Assembly: GCA_035457725.1 (NCBI GenBank)
Contig: DATIBC010000111.1
Span: 1-64,000 of the forward strand
Direction: 5' to 3'
Length of the DNA: 64,000 nucleotides
Origin: DATFES01 sp035457725
Lineage (GTDB): Bacteria > Pseudomonadota > Alphaproteobacteria > CACIAM-22H2
Shown here piece after piece: positions 52,629 to 60,637 of this stretch (the stretch's first letter is position 1; the number at the start of each line of letters is the position of its first letter). The notes under the pieces were generated by a model that did not search any database, was not told the DNA's origin, and worked only from the letters and a program-made list of their open reading frames with translations. The translations under genes were made by a program, and so were the position numbers.

Positions 52629-53525
52629 CTAGAGGTTGGGTCGCGTTTCGATCGCCTTTTGTATCAGGCCGGCGATGCGCTCGCGCTCGGCGCCGACCAA
52701 CGGCAAACGCGGCGGCCGAACCGCCTCGCTGCCGATGCCGGTCATCGCTTGCGCAAGCTTGATGTACTGGACCAGCTTCGGGTGATCGTCGAGATGCAGC
52801 ACCGGAGTGAACCAGCGATAGATCGGCAGCGCCTCGGCGTACTTACCTGCCTCCAAAAACTCCCACAACCGCACCGATTCGCGCGGGAACGCGTCGGTGA
52901 AGCCGGATACCCAGCCGACCGCGCCGAGCGCCGCCGCTTCGAGCACCAAGTCATCGAGGCCGCAAAATACGATGTATCGATCGCCCAGCAGGTTGAACAG
53001 GTCGGTGAAGCGTCGCGAATCGCCGCCGCTCTCCTTGATGCATACGAGATTGCGCTCGTCGGCCAGCGCCGCAAGGTCGTCGGGCTTCAAATCGACATGA
53101 TAGGCCGGCGGGTTATTGTAGATCATGATCGGCAACTTCGTCGCACGCGCGACGGCGCGGAAATGAGCGATCGCCTCGCGCGTGTCAGCCTTGTAGATCA
53201 TCGCCGGCAGTACCATCAGGCCATCGAGGCCCACCTCCTCGCAGGCTTTGGCGAAGCGACAGGCCGCGCGCGTCGAGTTTTCCGCGACGCCGGACAGCAG
53301 CGGAATCCGCCCGCGCACGGCCTCCTTGGCCATCTTGACGACGGCCAGCTTCTCCTCGGGCTCGAACACCGTATTCTCGCCGACGGATCCAAGCATGATG
53401 ACGCCGTGAATGCCGGCGCCGATCAGCGACTCCAGTAGGTTCCGCGTCGCGGCGATGTCGACCGAGCCGTCGGCGGCGATCTGCGTGGTAGCGGCGGGAA
53501 AAACGCCGCGCCAATCGTTGCGCAT
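52629..53525 (-). CDS. hypD: 1-pyrroline-4-hydroxy-2-carboxylate deaminase (DapA/DHDPS family)
   Basis: A 298-residue class I aldolase-fold enzyme. The Schiff-base Lys164 is in LVCIKESGGDSRR and Tyr136 in IMIYNNPPAYHVD. GSVGENTVFEPEEK replaces the usual GTTGE of dihydrodipicolinate synthase. With an epimerase and D-amino-acid oxidase beside it, the fitting function is HypD/LhpC: dehydration and deamination of 1-pyrroline-4-hydroxy-2-carboxylate to 2-oxoglutarate semialdehyde. The ATG at 53525 is fixed by AAGGAG 6 bases upstream; the long upstream extension of the frame is antisense to nothing useful and was dropped. Confidence 0.88.
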   Translation of the reverse strand: MRNDWRGVFPAATTQIAADGSVDIAATRNLLESLIGAGIHGVIMLGSVGENTVFEPEEKLAVVKMAKEAVRGRIPLLSGVAENSTRAACRFAKACEEVGLDGLMVLPAMIYKADTREAIAHFRAVARATKLPIMIYNNPPAYHVDLKPDDLAALADERNLVCIKESGGDSRRFTDLFNLLGDRYIVFCGLDDLVLEAAALGAVGWVSGFTDAFPRESVRLWEFLEAGKYAEALPIYRWFTPVLHLDDHPKLVQYIKLAQAMTGIGSEAVRPPRLPLVGAERERIAGLIQKAIETRPNL

Positions 53526-53565
53526 CGGTTGCTCCTTGACTTGCCTTGGCGCGCAGGCGGGGTCC

Positions 53566-54219
53566 CTAGGCGTTCCGGCGAGGCAACGTCTCCAGATAGG
53601 CGATAACGTCGGCGCAGGTAACGACATCGACGTAGCGGCGGCCGACATCGCGCAGGTTTTCGCGGTGCGGCCCCTCCTCGATATCGCCCACGCAGTCTTC
53701 CGGAACGATGGTGCGATATCCATGCTGGAAGCTGTCAATCGCCGTGGCGCGGATGCATCCGCTCGTGTTGCATCCGGTGAGAATGACCGTGTCGACGCGC
53801 TGGCGAATAAAGTATGGCACGACTGGGGTTTGGAACATCATCGATGGTCCGGTCTTGCACACGACCACGTCGTACTCGGGATCGTAAATCCGCCGGTCGA
53901 GCGCCACCGAGGGATGTCCAAGAATATACTGCTCGCGCACGGCGGTGATTTTCCAGTGCGGCATGTCGTCGACGCTCTTGTAAGCGGTGTAGCAGACGGC
54001 GACCGGGATGCGCGCGCGCCGCGCCACGGCGAGCAAGCGCGCCGTATTCTGGACCGCCCGCTCGACAAGCGGCGCCCCGCCCAAGGGATACGCCGGATCG
54101 GTGTGGGAGAGCTGCAGGTCGATCACCAAAACTCCCGGGCGCTCGCCGAAACCGATTTGATGCGCGCCATAGCCACGCGCCGCATAATCGTCGCCGTTCG
54201 TCTTGACGCGCTCCGTCAT
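53566..54219 (-). CDS. Isochorismatase-like cysteine hydrolase (N-carbamoylsarcosine amidase type)
   Basis: A 217-residue cysteine hydrolase. The catalytic triad is visible: Asp34 in LVIDLQLSHTD, Lys122 in VVCKTGPSMMF, and Cys155 in GCNTSGCIRATAID. The TSGCIRATA motif and length are those of the N-carbamoylsarcosine amidase group, which also includes maleamate and related amidases. A GGAGG site precedes the ATG at 54219. It is the first gene of the leftward operon, 40 nt before hypD, so it may release a hydroxyproline-like or other amino acid from an N-carbamoyl or amide derivative; substrate unproven. Confidence 0.88.
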   Translation of the reverse strand: MTERVKTNGDDYAARGYGAHQIGFGERPGVLVIDLQLSHTDPAYPLGGAPLVERAVQNTARLLAVARRARIPVAVCYTAYKSVDDMPHWKITAVREQYILGHPSVALDRRIYDPEYDVVVCKTGPSMMFQTPVVPYFIRQRVDTVILTGCNTSGCIRATAIDSFQHGYRTIVPEDCVGDIEEGPHRENLRDVGRRYVDVVTCADVIAYLETLPRRNA

Positions 54220-54243
54220 CCCCGCCTCCACCGGACATTCGGC

Positions 54244-54272
54244 TTGACACCCCATGGTCTCGCATATTGTAT
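54244..54272 (+). promoter_or_regulatory. Candidate sigma-70-type promoter for the amidohydrolase/ABC operon
   Basis: An exact TTGACA (54244-54249) is followed after 15-17 bases by TATTGTAT (54265-54272), lying in the divergent gap about 120 nt upstream of the amidohydrolase start. The -35 is consensus but the -10 is weak. Confidence 0.35.
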
Positions 54273-54389
54273 CCAAGCCGACAACACGTAACCGAAGCAA
54301 GCGCCGAACCCGCGGTGATATGACGTCAACGCGGCGTACCGCCGATCTCGATTGCTGCGGTACGGACGTCGGGGGAAAATCCGGGGACC

Positions 54390-55628
54390 ATGGCGACGCC
54401 GATACTGTTCCGCAACCTGCAGCTCTTCGATCCACGCTGGGAGGAGCCTCGCGGCGGATATGAGGTGCTGGTCGACGGTGAGTTGATCAAGGAAGTTTCG
54501 CCCAGGCCGATCAAGGCGCGCGATGCCGCCATCGTCGATTGTGGCAAGCGCATGCTGATGCCAGGCTTGATCGACTGTCACGTCCATATCTTCTTGTCCG
54601 AGGTCTATCTCCGCAATCTCGAACAGGTGCCGCTCACCCTGATGACGGCGCGGGCTAGCGATCTGATGCGCGCCATGCTCGATCGCGGCTTCACCACCGT
54701 ACGCGATACCGGCGGCGCCGATTGGGGTATCAAGGAGGCGGTAAATCTGGGGCTGTTGCCGGGCCCACGCTTATTCATCTCTGGCCGGGCGATCGGGCCG
54801 ACCGGCGGGCACAGTGACGCGCGGCGGCGAACCGACACGGGAGCGGCGTGCGCGTGCTGCAACGCGATGAACTATGTCATGGAGATCGCCGACGGCGTCG
54901 ACGGCGTGCGCAAGGCGGTTCGCGAGCAAATGCGGCTCGGCGCCGATCAGATCAAAATCATGTGCTCGGGCGGCGTCGCCTCGCCTTACGATCCGCTCGA
55001 CAGCCTGCAGTTCTCCCCTGGCGAGATCGCCGCTGCGGTCGAGGAGGCGCACGCATTCAATCGGTATGTCCTCGCGCACGCCTACACGCCCGAGGCGATC
55101 ACCCGCGCGGTTGGCAACGGCGTCCGCACCATCGAGCACGGCAACTTGATCGACGCGCCGGCGGCCAAACTGCTCGCCGCCAAAAAGGGTTTCATGGTCG
55201 CCAATCTCGTCACCTACTTCGTGATGAAGGACCGCGCGGCGCAGTTCGGCATGACCCCCGAAATGCTGGCGAAGAACGATCTAGTCCTCGATGGCGGACT
55301 GCGGTCGCTCGAGATCTGCAAGAAGGCCGGCGTTCCCGTCGGTTACGGCAGCGATCTACTGGGTCCGCTGCAAGTCGAGCAGAGCCGCGAGTTCATATTC
55401 CGCGCCCGCGTCCTGAAGCCGCTCGAGATCATCCGACAGGCGACGACCATCGGTGCGCAGATCCTGCGTCACGAGGACAAGCTTGGAATCGTCGAGGCCG
55501 GCGCCTACGCCGATCTTATCGTAGTCGACGGCAATCCGCTCAAGAGGCTCGAGCTCTTCCTCGACCAGGGAGCGCACCTGCCGGCGATCATGAAGGCCGG
55601 CAAGTTCCACAAGAACCGGCTCCACTGA
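54390..55628 (+). CDS. Amidohydrolase-family protein (imidazolonepropionase/prolidase-like)
   Basis: A 412-residue metal-dependent hydrolase with a composite beta-domain and TIM-barrel. The metal motif is MLMPGLIDCHVHIF (His64 and His66), then RDTGG, the carbamylated-lysine region GADQIKIMCSGGVASP near 190, AHAYTPEAI, IEHGNLID and GYGSDLLGP with the final Asp. This set matches the group that includes Xaa-Pro and Xaa-Arg/Lys dipeptidases. It starts the operon with a polyamine-type ABC importer 48 nt downstream, so it may hydrolyse the imported compound. Confidence 0.9.
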   Translation: MATPILFRNLQLFDPRWEEPRGGYEVLVDGELIKEVSPRPIKARDAAIVDCGKRMLMPGLIDCHVHIFLSEVYLRNLEQVPLTLMTARASDLMRAMLDRGFTTVRDTGGADWGIKEAVNLGLLPGPRLFISGRAIGPTGGHSDARRRTDTGAACACCNAMNYVMEIADGVDGVRKAVREQMRLGADQIKIMCSGGVASPYDPLDSLQFSPGEIAAAVEEAHAFNRYVLAHAYTPEAITRAVGNGVRTIEHGNLIDAPAAKLLAAKKGFMVANLVTYFVMKDRAAQFGMTPEMLAKNDLVLDGGLRSLEICKKAGVPVGYGSDLLGPLQVEQSREFIFRARVLKPLEIIRQATTIGAQILRHEDKLGIVEAGAYADLIVVDGNPLKRLELFLDQGAHLPAIMKAGKFHKNRLH

Positions 55629-55676
55629 TGGCGAAGCCGCGCCGCGACATGCGCCGAGGTCCGGAGTAGCCGGGTC

Positions 55677-56504
55677 ATGCTGGCGGTGGCGCTCCGTGAC
55701 TCGCGTCGCGTTGGCCGCTGGGCGCTGCGTGCCGCGGCCGGGGCATCGCTGGGCTTCATCCTGTTGCCGCTGATCTTCGTGATCTGGCTCGCCTTCTTTC
55801 AAAACGAGATCGTCTCCTTCCCGCCCGAGGGCTACACCCTGCGCTGGTTCCGGGCGATTTTCGACCAGAACAAGTTCGTCGACGGCTTCGTGGTCAGCAT
55901 CCAGACCGGTGTCGTGGCGACCCTGTTGGGGTTAGCGCTGGGCGTGCCCGCGGCGCTGGCGTTGGCACGGCGGCGTTTCGTCGGGCGCGAATGGATCAAT
56001 ACGTTGCTGCTGGCGCCATTGGTGGTGCCGGGCGTCGTCCTCGGCACGTCGATCTACGTGTTCCACATCGAGGCCGAGATCGCCACCAGTCTGCCAATCA
56101 TCGGCTCGCTCGGCGGACTGATCGCCGCGCACACGCTCGTCGTCATTCCCTGGTGCGTGCGCTTGGTTTCGGCCAGCCTCGTCGGCCTGGATCGCGCCAC
56201 CGAGGAGGCGGCGCAAAATCTGGGCGCGACCCCGTTAGTGACGTTCTTCCGCGTCACGCTGCCGGCGATCCGGCCGGGAATCGTCGCCGGCGCGCTGTTC
56301 GGTTTCGTCATGTCGTTCGGAAACTTGGAGATGAGCCTGTTCCTGGTCGGCCCTGGCCGGACGACGTTGCCGATCGCGATCCTGCAATACCTCGAATGGA
56401 AGCTCGATCCGACGATCGCCGCCGTGTCGGTGCTGCAGATCGCGATTATCGGCGCGGCGATGATCGTCACCGACCGCTACGTCAAGTTGGCGCGCGTGGT
56501 CTAG
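55677..56504 (+). CDS. ABC transporter permease (PotC type)
   Basis: A 275-residue permease with six hydrophobic helices, starting ALRAAAGASLGFILLPLIFVI. The EAA loop (ATEEAAQNLGATPLVTFFRVTLP near 182) contacts the ATPase. The family is that of spermidine/putrescine and other cationic or organic-acid importers. ATG at 55677 with GGAG 10 bases upstream. The gene order here (PotC type, ATPase, binding protein, PotB type) differs from the classical potABCD. Confidence 0.9.
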   Translation: MLAVALRDSRRVGRWALRAAAGASLGFILLPLIFVIWLAFFQNEIVSFPPEGYTLRWFRAIFDQNKFVDGFVVSIQTGVVATLLGLALGVPAALALARRRFVGREWINTLLLAPLVVPGVVLGTSIYVFHIEAEIATSLPIIGSLGGLIAAHTLVVIPWCVRLVSASLVGLDRATEEAAQNLGATPLVTFFRVTLPAIRPGIVAGALFGFVMSFGNLEMSLFLVGPGRTTLPIAILQYLEWKLDPTIAAVSVLQIAIIGAAMIVTDRYVKLARVV

Positions 56505-56508
56505 TGCG

Positions 56509-57594
56509 ATGGCGCAACTCGAGCTCCAACGACTGACCAAACGTTACGGCGAATTCGCCGCCGTCCACGACGTGACGCTTGCCGTCAAGGAGGGGGAATT
56601 CCTCGTCTTGCTCGGGCCGTCCGGCTGCGGCAAGACAACGACGCTCAGAATGATCGCCGGCTTCGTCGCGCCGACGTCCGGCGTGATCCGCCTCGGAGGT
56701 CGTGATATCACCCTGTTGCCGCCGTGGAAGCGCAACACTGGGCTGGTGTTCCAGAGCTACGCGCTCTTTCCTCATTTGACCGTGGCGCAGAACGTCGCTT
56801 TTGGCCTCGAAATGCGCAGCCTGTCGCGCGCCGAGATCGAGGCGCGAGTGGCCGAGACGCTGCGGCTCGTCCGGCTCGAGGGCTACGGCGAGCGTCTGCC
56901 GCGGCAATTGTCCGGCGGCCAGCAGCAGCGCGTCGCGCTCGCGCGCGCACTCGCGATCCGCCCCGACCTGCTGCTGCTCGACGAACCGCTGTCCAATCTC
57001 GACGCCAAGCTTCGCGAGCAGGTACGGGTGGAGATCCGTGAACTCCAGCACGAGCTGCGCATCACCACGGTCATGGTGACGCACGATCAGGAAGAAGCGC
57101 TGACGATGGCCGATCGCCTCGTCGTGATGTCCGACGGCGCGGTACGACAAATCGGGACGCAGCGCGAGCTTTACGAAAGCCCCACCGACCGTTTCGTCGC
57201 CGAGTTCGTCGGCCGAAGCACGTTCCTTGCCGGCCGCGTCGAAGGGCCCGGGCTCTTTCGCACCGAGGGAGGGCTCGCGATACGGTGCGGGAGCGACGTC
57301 GCGTCGGGACGCGGGTCCCTGGCGTTGCGCCCGGAGCGCCTGTCGCTCTCGGACCGGCCGATCGCCGGCCTCGACAATAATCTGCCCGGCAGGGTCGATC
57401 TGGTGTCATATCTAGGCGCGGCGCTCGACGTTCGGGTGCGGTTGTCGGCCAGCGATCGGGTCGTCGTGCAATTGCCCAACCGGGCGAACGGCGAGACGCC
57501 GGTCGAGGGCGCGACGATGTATGTCGGTTGGCCGGCGACGGCGGGCTTGGTGTTTCCGGAGGCCGCGCGGTCCTCCGGCGAAGTGCAGGACTAA
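56509..57594 (+). CDS. ABC transporter ATPase (PotA/CysA type)
   Basis: A 361-residue importer ATPase: Walker A GPSGCGKTTTLRMIAGF near 39, Q-loop FQSYALFPHLTV, signature LSGGQQQRVALARAL, Walker B LLLLDEPLSNLDAKLR, H-loop MVTHDQEEAL, and a C-terminal TOBE regulatory domain. It starts 4 nt after the permease stop. It energises uptake through the PotB- and PotC-type permeases. Confidence 0.94.
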   Translation: MAQLELQRLTKRYGEFAAVHDVTLAVKEGEFLVLLGPSGCGKTTTLRMIAGFVAPTSGVIRLGGRDITLLPPWKRNTGLVFQSYALFPHLTVAQNVAFGLEMRSLSRAEIEARVAETLRLVRLEGYGERLPRQLSGGQQQRVALARALAIRPDLLLLDEPLSNLDAKLREQVRVEIRELQHELRITTVMVTHDQEEALTMADRLVVMSDGAVRQIGTQRELYESPTDRFVAEFVGRSTFLAGRVEGPGLFRTEGGLAIRCGSDVASGRGSLALRPERLSLSDRPIAGLDNNLPGRVDLVSYLGAALDVRVRLSASDRVVVQLPNRANGETPVEGATMYVGWPATAGLVFPEAARSSGEVQD

Positions 57595-57630
57595 GAGGGT
57601 ACGGCATCAACCATGAGCGGGGAGACGACG

Positions 57631-58701
57631 ATGAGCGACAAACTCAAGCGATTTGACGTGACGCGCCGGGAGGCGCTCAAAGGCGTCGGCGCGCTGGCCG
57701 GCGCGGCGGCGCTGTCCGGGGTCCGGGCGAGCCCGGCTTGGTCGCAAAGCAACAAGAAGATCATTCTGGGAACCTGGGGTGGCGATTATTCACGGTTACT
57801 GGCCAAGAACATCGAGACGCCGATTTTGGTGACGAAGGGCTGGGAGGTGGTGAAGGACGAAGCAAGCGACGGTCCGCGGCGCGCCAAGATGATCGCCGAG
57901 AAGCGACTGCCGCGCGGCTCGACGGATGTCCAGGCCCTGTCGGCGGCGAACATGTACGAGATGAACGAGGCGGGCGTCCTCGAGACCCTGGACTACGGCA
58001 AGATTCCGAACGCCAAGAACCTCGTGCCTGAGATGAAGTATACGTATGGCGTCGGCCACATCTACTCGGGCAAGGTCATTCTCTACAACCCGAAAATGAT
58101 CAGCCAGCCGCCGACCAGCTTCGCCGAGGTGTTCGATCCCAAGCACGGCAACAAGCTCGGCGTCATCGATATCCAGTACATCTACACCATGATGGCGTCG
58201 GCGATGGCGTCGGGCGGCTCGATGTCGAACTTCGATTCCGGCAAGGAGCGGCTGTTGGCGATCAAGAAGGCGGGAGCGCGCATCTACCCCACCAACGAGG
58301 CGTTGGCGCAGGCGCTCAAAAACGAGGAGATCGGCATCTGCATCATGTGGAAGGCGCGTGCCGTCCAGTGGCAGAACGCCGGCATCAATGTCGAAACCGC
58401 GGCGCCCAAGGAGGGCGTGCCGCTCTTCATCTCGGGTTTCGCCATGCCAAAGAACGCCACCAACAAGGACGGCGGTTACGCTTACATAAACGCGATGCTC
58501 GAGGTTCCGGCGCAGGAAGCGTTCGCCGTCGACATGGGCTACAACCCGACGGTCACCAACGCTAAGGTCGCCGCCGACCTGCAGAAGCGCATCGGCTTCA
58601 CCGCCGAGGAGCAGAAACGCCTCAAGGACCTTGACTACGGCTACATCGCGAAGAACGACGCCACCTTGAAGGAATGGTGGGACAAATCGTTCAAGGGTTG
58701 A
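57631..58701 (+). CDS. ABC transporter substrate-binding protein (PotD-like)
   Basis: A 356-residue binding protein with a twin-arginine signal (VTRREALKGVGALAGAAALSG, cleavage near AWSQ at 43). The mature part is type II binding protein of the spermidine/putrescine/thiamine family (KIILGTWGGDYSRLLAKNIE; TKGWEVVKDEASDGPRRAKMIAE; DYGKIPNAKNL). The start at 57631 with GGGGAG upstream is preferred over 57613. The ligand could be a polyamine, a small amino acid derivative or an organic acid. Followed 12 nt after its stop by a stem-loop. Confidence 0.9.
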   Translation: MSDKLKRFDVTRREALKGVGALAGAAALSGVRASPAWSQSNKKIILGTWGGDYSRLLAKNIETPILVTKGWEVVKDEASDGPRRAKMIAEKRLPRGSTDVQALSAANMYEMNEAGVLETLDYGKIPNAKNLVPEMKYTYGVGHIYSGKVILYNPKMISQPPTSFAEVFDPKHGNKLGVIDIQYIYTMMASAMASGGSMSNFDSGKERLLAIKKAGARIYPTNEALAQALKNEEIGICIMWKARAVQWQNAGINVETAAPKEGVPLFISGFAMPKNATNKDGGYAYINAMLEVPAQEAFAVDMGYNPTVTNAKVAADLQKRIGFTAEEQKRLKDLDYGYIAKNDATLKEWWDKSFKG

Positions 58702-58713
58702 TGGCGCGCGGCA

Positions 58714-58748
58714 GGCGAAGGCATCCGGAATGCACGGGCGCCTTCGCC
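58714..58748 (+). promoter_or_regulatory. Intercistronic stem-loop after the PotD-like gene
   Basis: GGCGAAGGC (58714-58722) pairs exactly with GCCTTCGCC (58740-58748), and GCAT/ATGC can pair inside. It begins 12 nt after the binding-protein stop and lies in the 106-nt gap before the last permease gene. There is no T-run. Confidence 0.55.
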
Positions 58749-58807
58749 GCGGCGCGGCCTGTCGCGGGCGACATTAGGGTCGGGACGACTAGACTGGAGC
58801 GACAGCG

Positions 58808-59701
58808 ATGATCTCGCAGACCGCGGCGATCGCGGCGCGACGCATCGAGGAGCCGGCCGGCCCGCGGTCGCTCGCCGGCGCGCTGGTCGGTCCGGCGACG
58901 GTGTTCGTGGCGATCGGCCTTCTGATTCCGATCGTCATCCTGTTCCGTTACAGCCTCAACCAGTTCGTGCCCGGCAAGTTTATGGTCGAGGCGACGACTG
59001 CCGCGAACTACATCAAGTTTTTCACCGACCCGTACTACACCGCCGTGCTGTGGCGCACGCTGCGGGTCGCGACGATCTGCATGGCGATCTGCTTGGTGAT
59101 GGGCTTTCCGCTCGCCTATGTGCTGGCGCGCATGGAATCGCGCTACAAGAACATCGCGATCATGCTCGTCGTGCTGCCGCTGTTCATGGGCAACGCGGTC
59201 CGCGCCGCCGGTTGGATGACCTTGTTCGGCAGCAAGGGATTCATCAACGCGACGCTCGGCGGTCTCGGCATCATATCGACCCCGCTCGAAATCATGTACA
59301 CCGAGACGGCGGTCATCGTCGGCATTTGCGCCGTCAATCTGCCGTTCATGGTGTTGACCCTGCAGGCGGTCATCGAAGGGATCGACCAGGCGATCGAGGA
59401 GGCGGCGCAAAGCCTCGGCGCAGGGCCATGGCAGACCTTCCGCCGCGTCGTGTGGCCGCTGGCGCTGCCGGGCACGCTCGCTGGCAGCATCCTCACCTTC
59501 ATTCTCGGCATGAACGCCTATGCGACGCCGGTTCTGCTCGGCGGACCGCAGTTCACGATGATGGGGCCGCTGGTGTTCGGCCAGTTCGCCCAGCTCAACA
59601 ACTGGCCGTTCGGGGGCGCCATTTCGTTCGTTCTGATGACCGCGACGCTGGTGCTTACGGTCGCCGCGAACATGCTGGTGCAGCGCCAATATCGCCGTTG
59701 A
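58808..59701 (+). CDS. ABC transporter permease (PotB type)
   Basis: A 297-residue permease with an N-terminal helix (GPATVFVAIGLLIPIVILFRYSLNQF) and five further helices; the EAA loop is AIEEAAQSLGAGPWQTFRRVVWPLALPG near 196. It pairs with the PotC-type subunit three genes upstream. It closes the operon and converges on the hydratase gene. Confidence 0.92.
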   Translation: MISQTAAIAARRIEEPAGPRSLAGALVGPATVFVAIGLLIPIVILFRYSLNQFVPGKFMVEATTAANYIKFFTDPYYTAVLWRTLRVATICMAICLVMGFPLAYVLARMESRYKNIAIMLVVLPLFMGNAVRAAGWMTLFGSKGFINATLGGLGIISTPLEIMYTETAVIVGICAVNLPFMVLTLQAVIEGIDQAIEEAAQSLGAGPWQTFRRVVWPLALPGTLAGSILTFILGMNAYATPVLLGGPQFTMMGPLVFGQFAQLNNWPFGGAISFVLMTATLVLTVAANMLVQRQYRR

Positions 59702-59717
59702 GGCGCGCCGGCGGAAC

Positions 59718-60509
59718 CTAGACGAATCGCGCCTCCACCGAGCCCAGGCCGTCGATCGTCGCCGTGCAATGGTCGCCGCGCGCCACCCATTTCGTCTCAA
59801 CAATGCTGCCGGTGCAGACAAATTCGCCCTTGACCAGCGAGCGCCCACGCTTGGCCAGGGTATTCGCGAGCCAAGCCAGCGCCGCGAACGGGTGCCCCAT
59901 GACGTCGCTCGCGCGTCCATCCCCTGCCGCGCGCCCATTGATCTGCGTCGAGCCGATGAGAGCTGCGACATCGAGCGAGCGCCAAGTCGGTACCGGATCG
60001 CCGATGATCGCACCGGCGTTGAAAAAGTCGTCGGCGATGAGGGTCGGCGCGTCGAGCGCCTTGTAGTCGACGTAACGGTCTTCGACCACCTCGATTCCCG
60101 CCGCCAATGCGCCGATCGCCAGGCTCACGCCGCTGGCGTCGTATGGCGCGCCGGCGGCAGGCAAATCGCGATCGAGAAAGACGATGATCTCGCATTCGAC
60201 GCCGGCGCGAAGAAAATCCTCCACCGGCAGTTCGGCGCGCCTTCGATGCACCGTGCGGTCGAACACGCCGCCGGCGCAGGGGCTGTCTATGCCTAAAAAC
60301 CTCTGCATGACCGGCGTCGTGCAACCGATCTTGTGGCCGACCACCCGGCCCCAGCCGGCGTGCGTCATTATGTCGTGGAACGCGTCCTGGATGCGGTACG
60401 CGCCGATCTCATCGTGCGGGCGGATGCCGGCGGGCAGCTCCAACATGCGTCGGCGCGCCATGCGGTGACCGGCGATGTATCGCGCCGCGCGGGCGATCGC
60501 GTCATCCAT
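59718..60509 (-). CDS. 2-keto-4-pentenoate hydratase / fumarylacetoacetate hydrolase-superfamily protein
   Basis: A 263-residue member of the MhpD/HpcG group, metal-dependent hydratases of 2-oxopent-4-enoates or related decarboxylases in aromatic and dicarboxylate breakdown. Visible are YRIQDAFHDIM, VVGHKIGCTTPVMQRFLGID, the metal-binding GVECEIIVFLDRDLPA (Glu-x-Glu), and CTGSIVETKWV near the C-terminus. The start at 60509 matches family length; the upstream extension of the frame is not similar. It is not adjacent to other aromatic-degradation genes, so its substrate is open. Divergent from the M20 gene. Confidence 0.88.
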   Translation of the reverse strand: MDDAIARAARYIAGHRMARRRMLELPAGIRPHDEIGAYRIQDAFHDIMTHAGWGRVVGHKIGCTTPVMQRFLGIDSPCAGGVFDRTVHRRRAELPVEDFLRAGVECEIIVFLDRDLPAAGAPYDASGVSLAIGALAAGIEVVEDRYVDYKALDAPTLIADDFFNAGAIIGDPVPTWRSLDVAALIGSTQINGRAAGDGRASDVMGHPFAALAWLANTLAKRGRSLVKGEFVCTGSIVETKWVARGDHCTATIDGLGSVEARFV

Positions 60510-60637
60510 CCGCCGCAGAATGCCGTTAATTCGGCCGCGGTTCAAAGCAAACGATGCCCTCCGCCAGCCTGATGACGCTGACCCGGCCGATATGCTCAAT
60601 TGTCGGTCGCCCGCCACGCCGGAAAGAAGATGGAATC

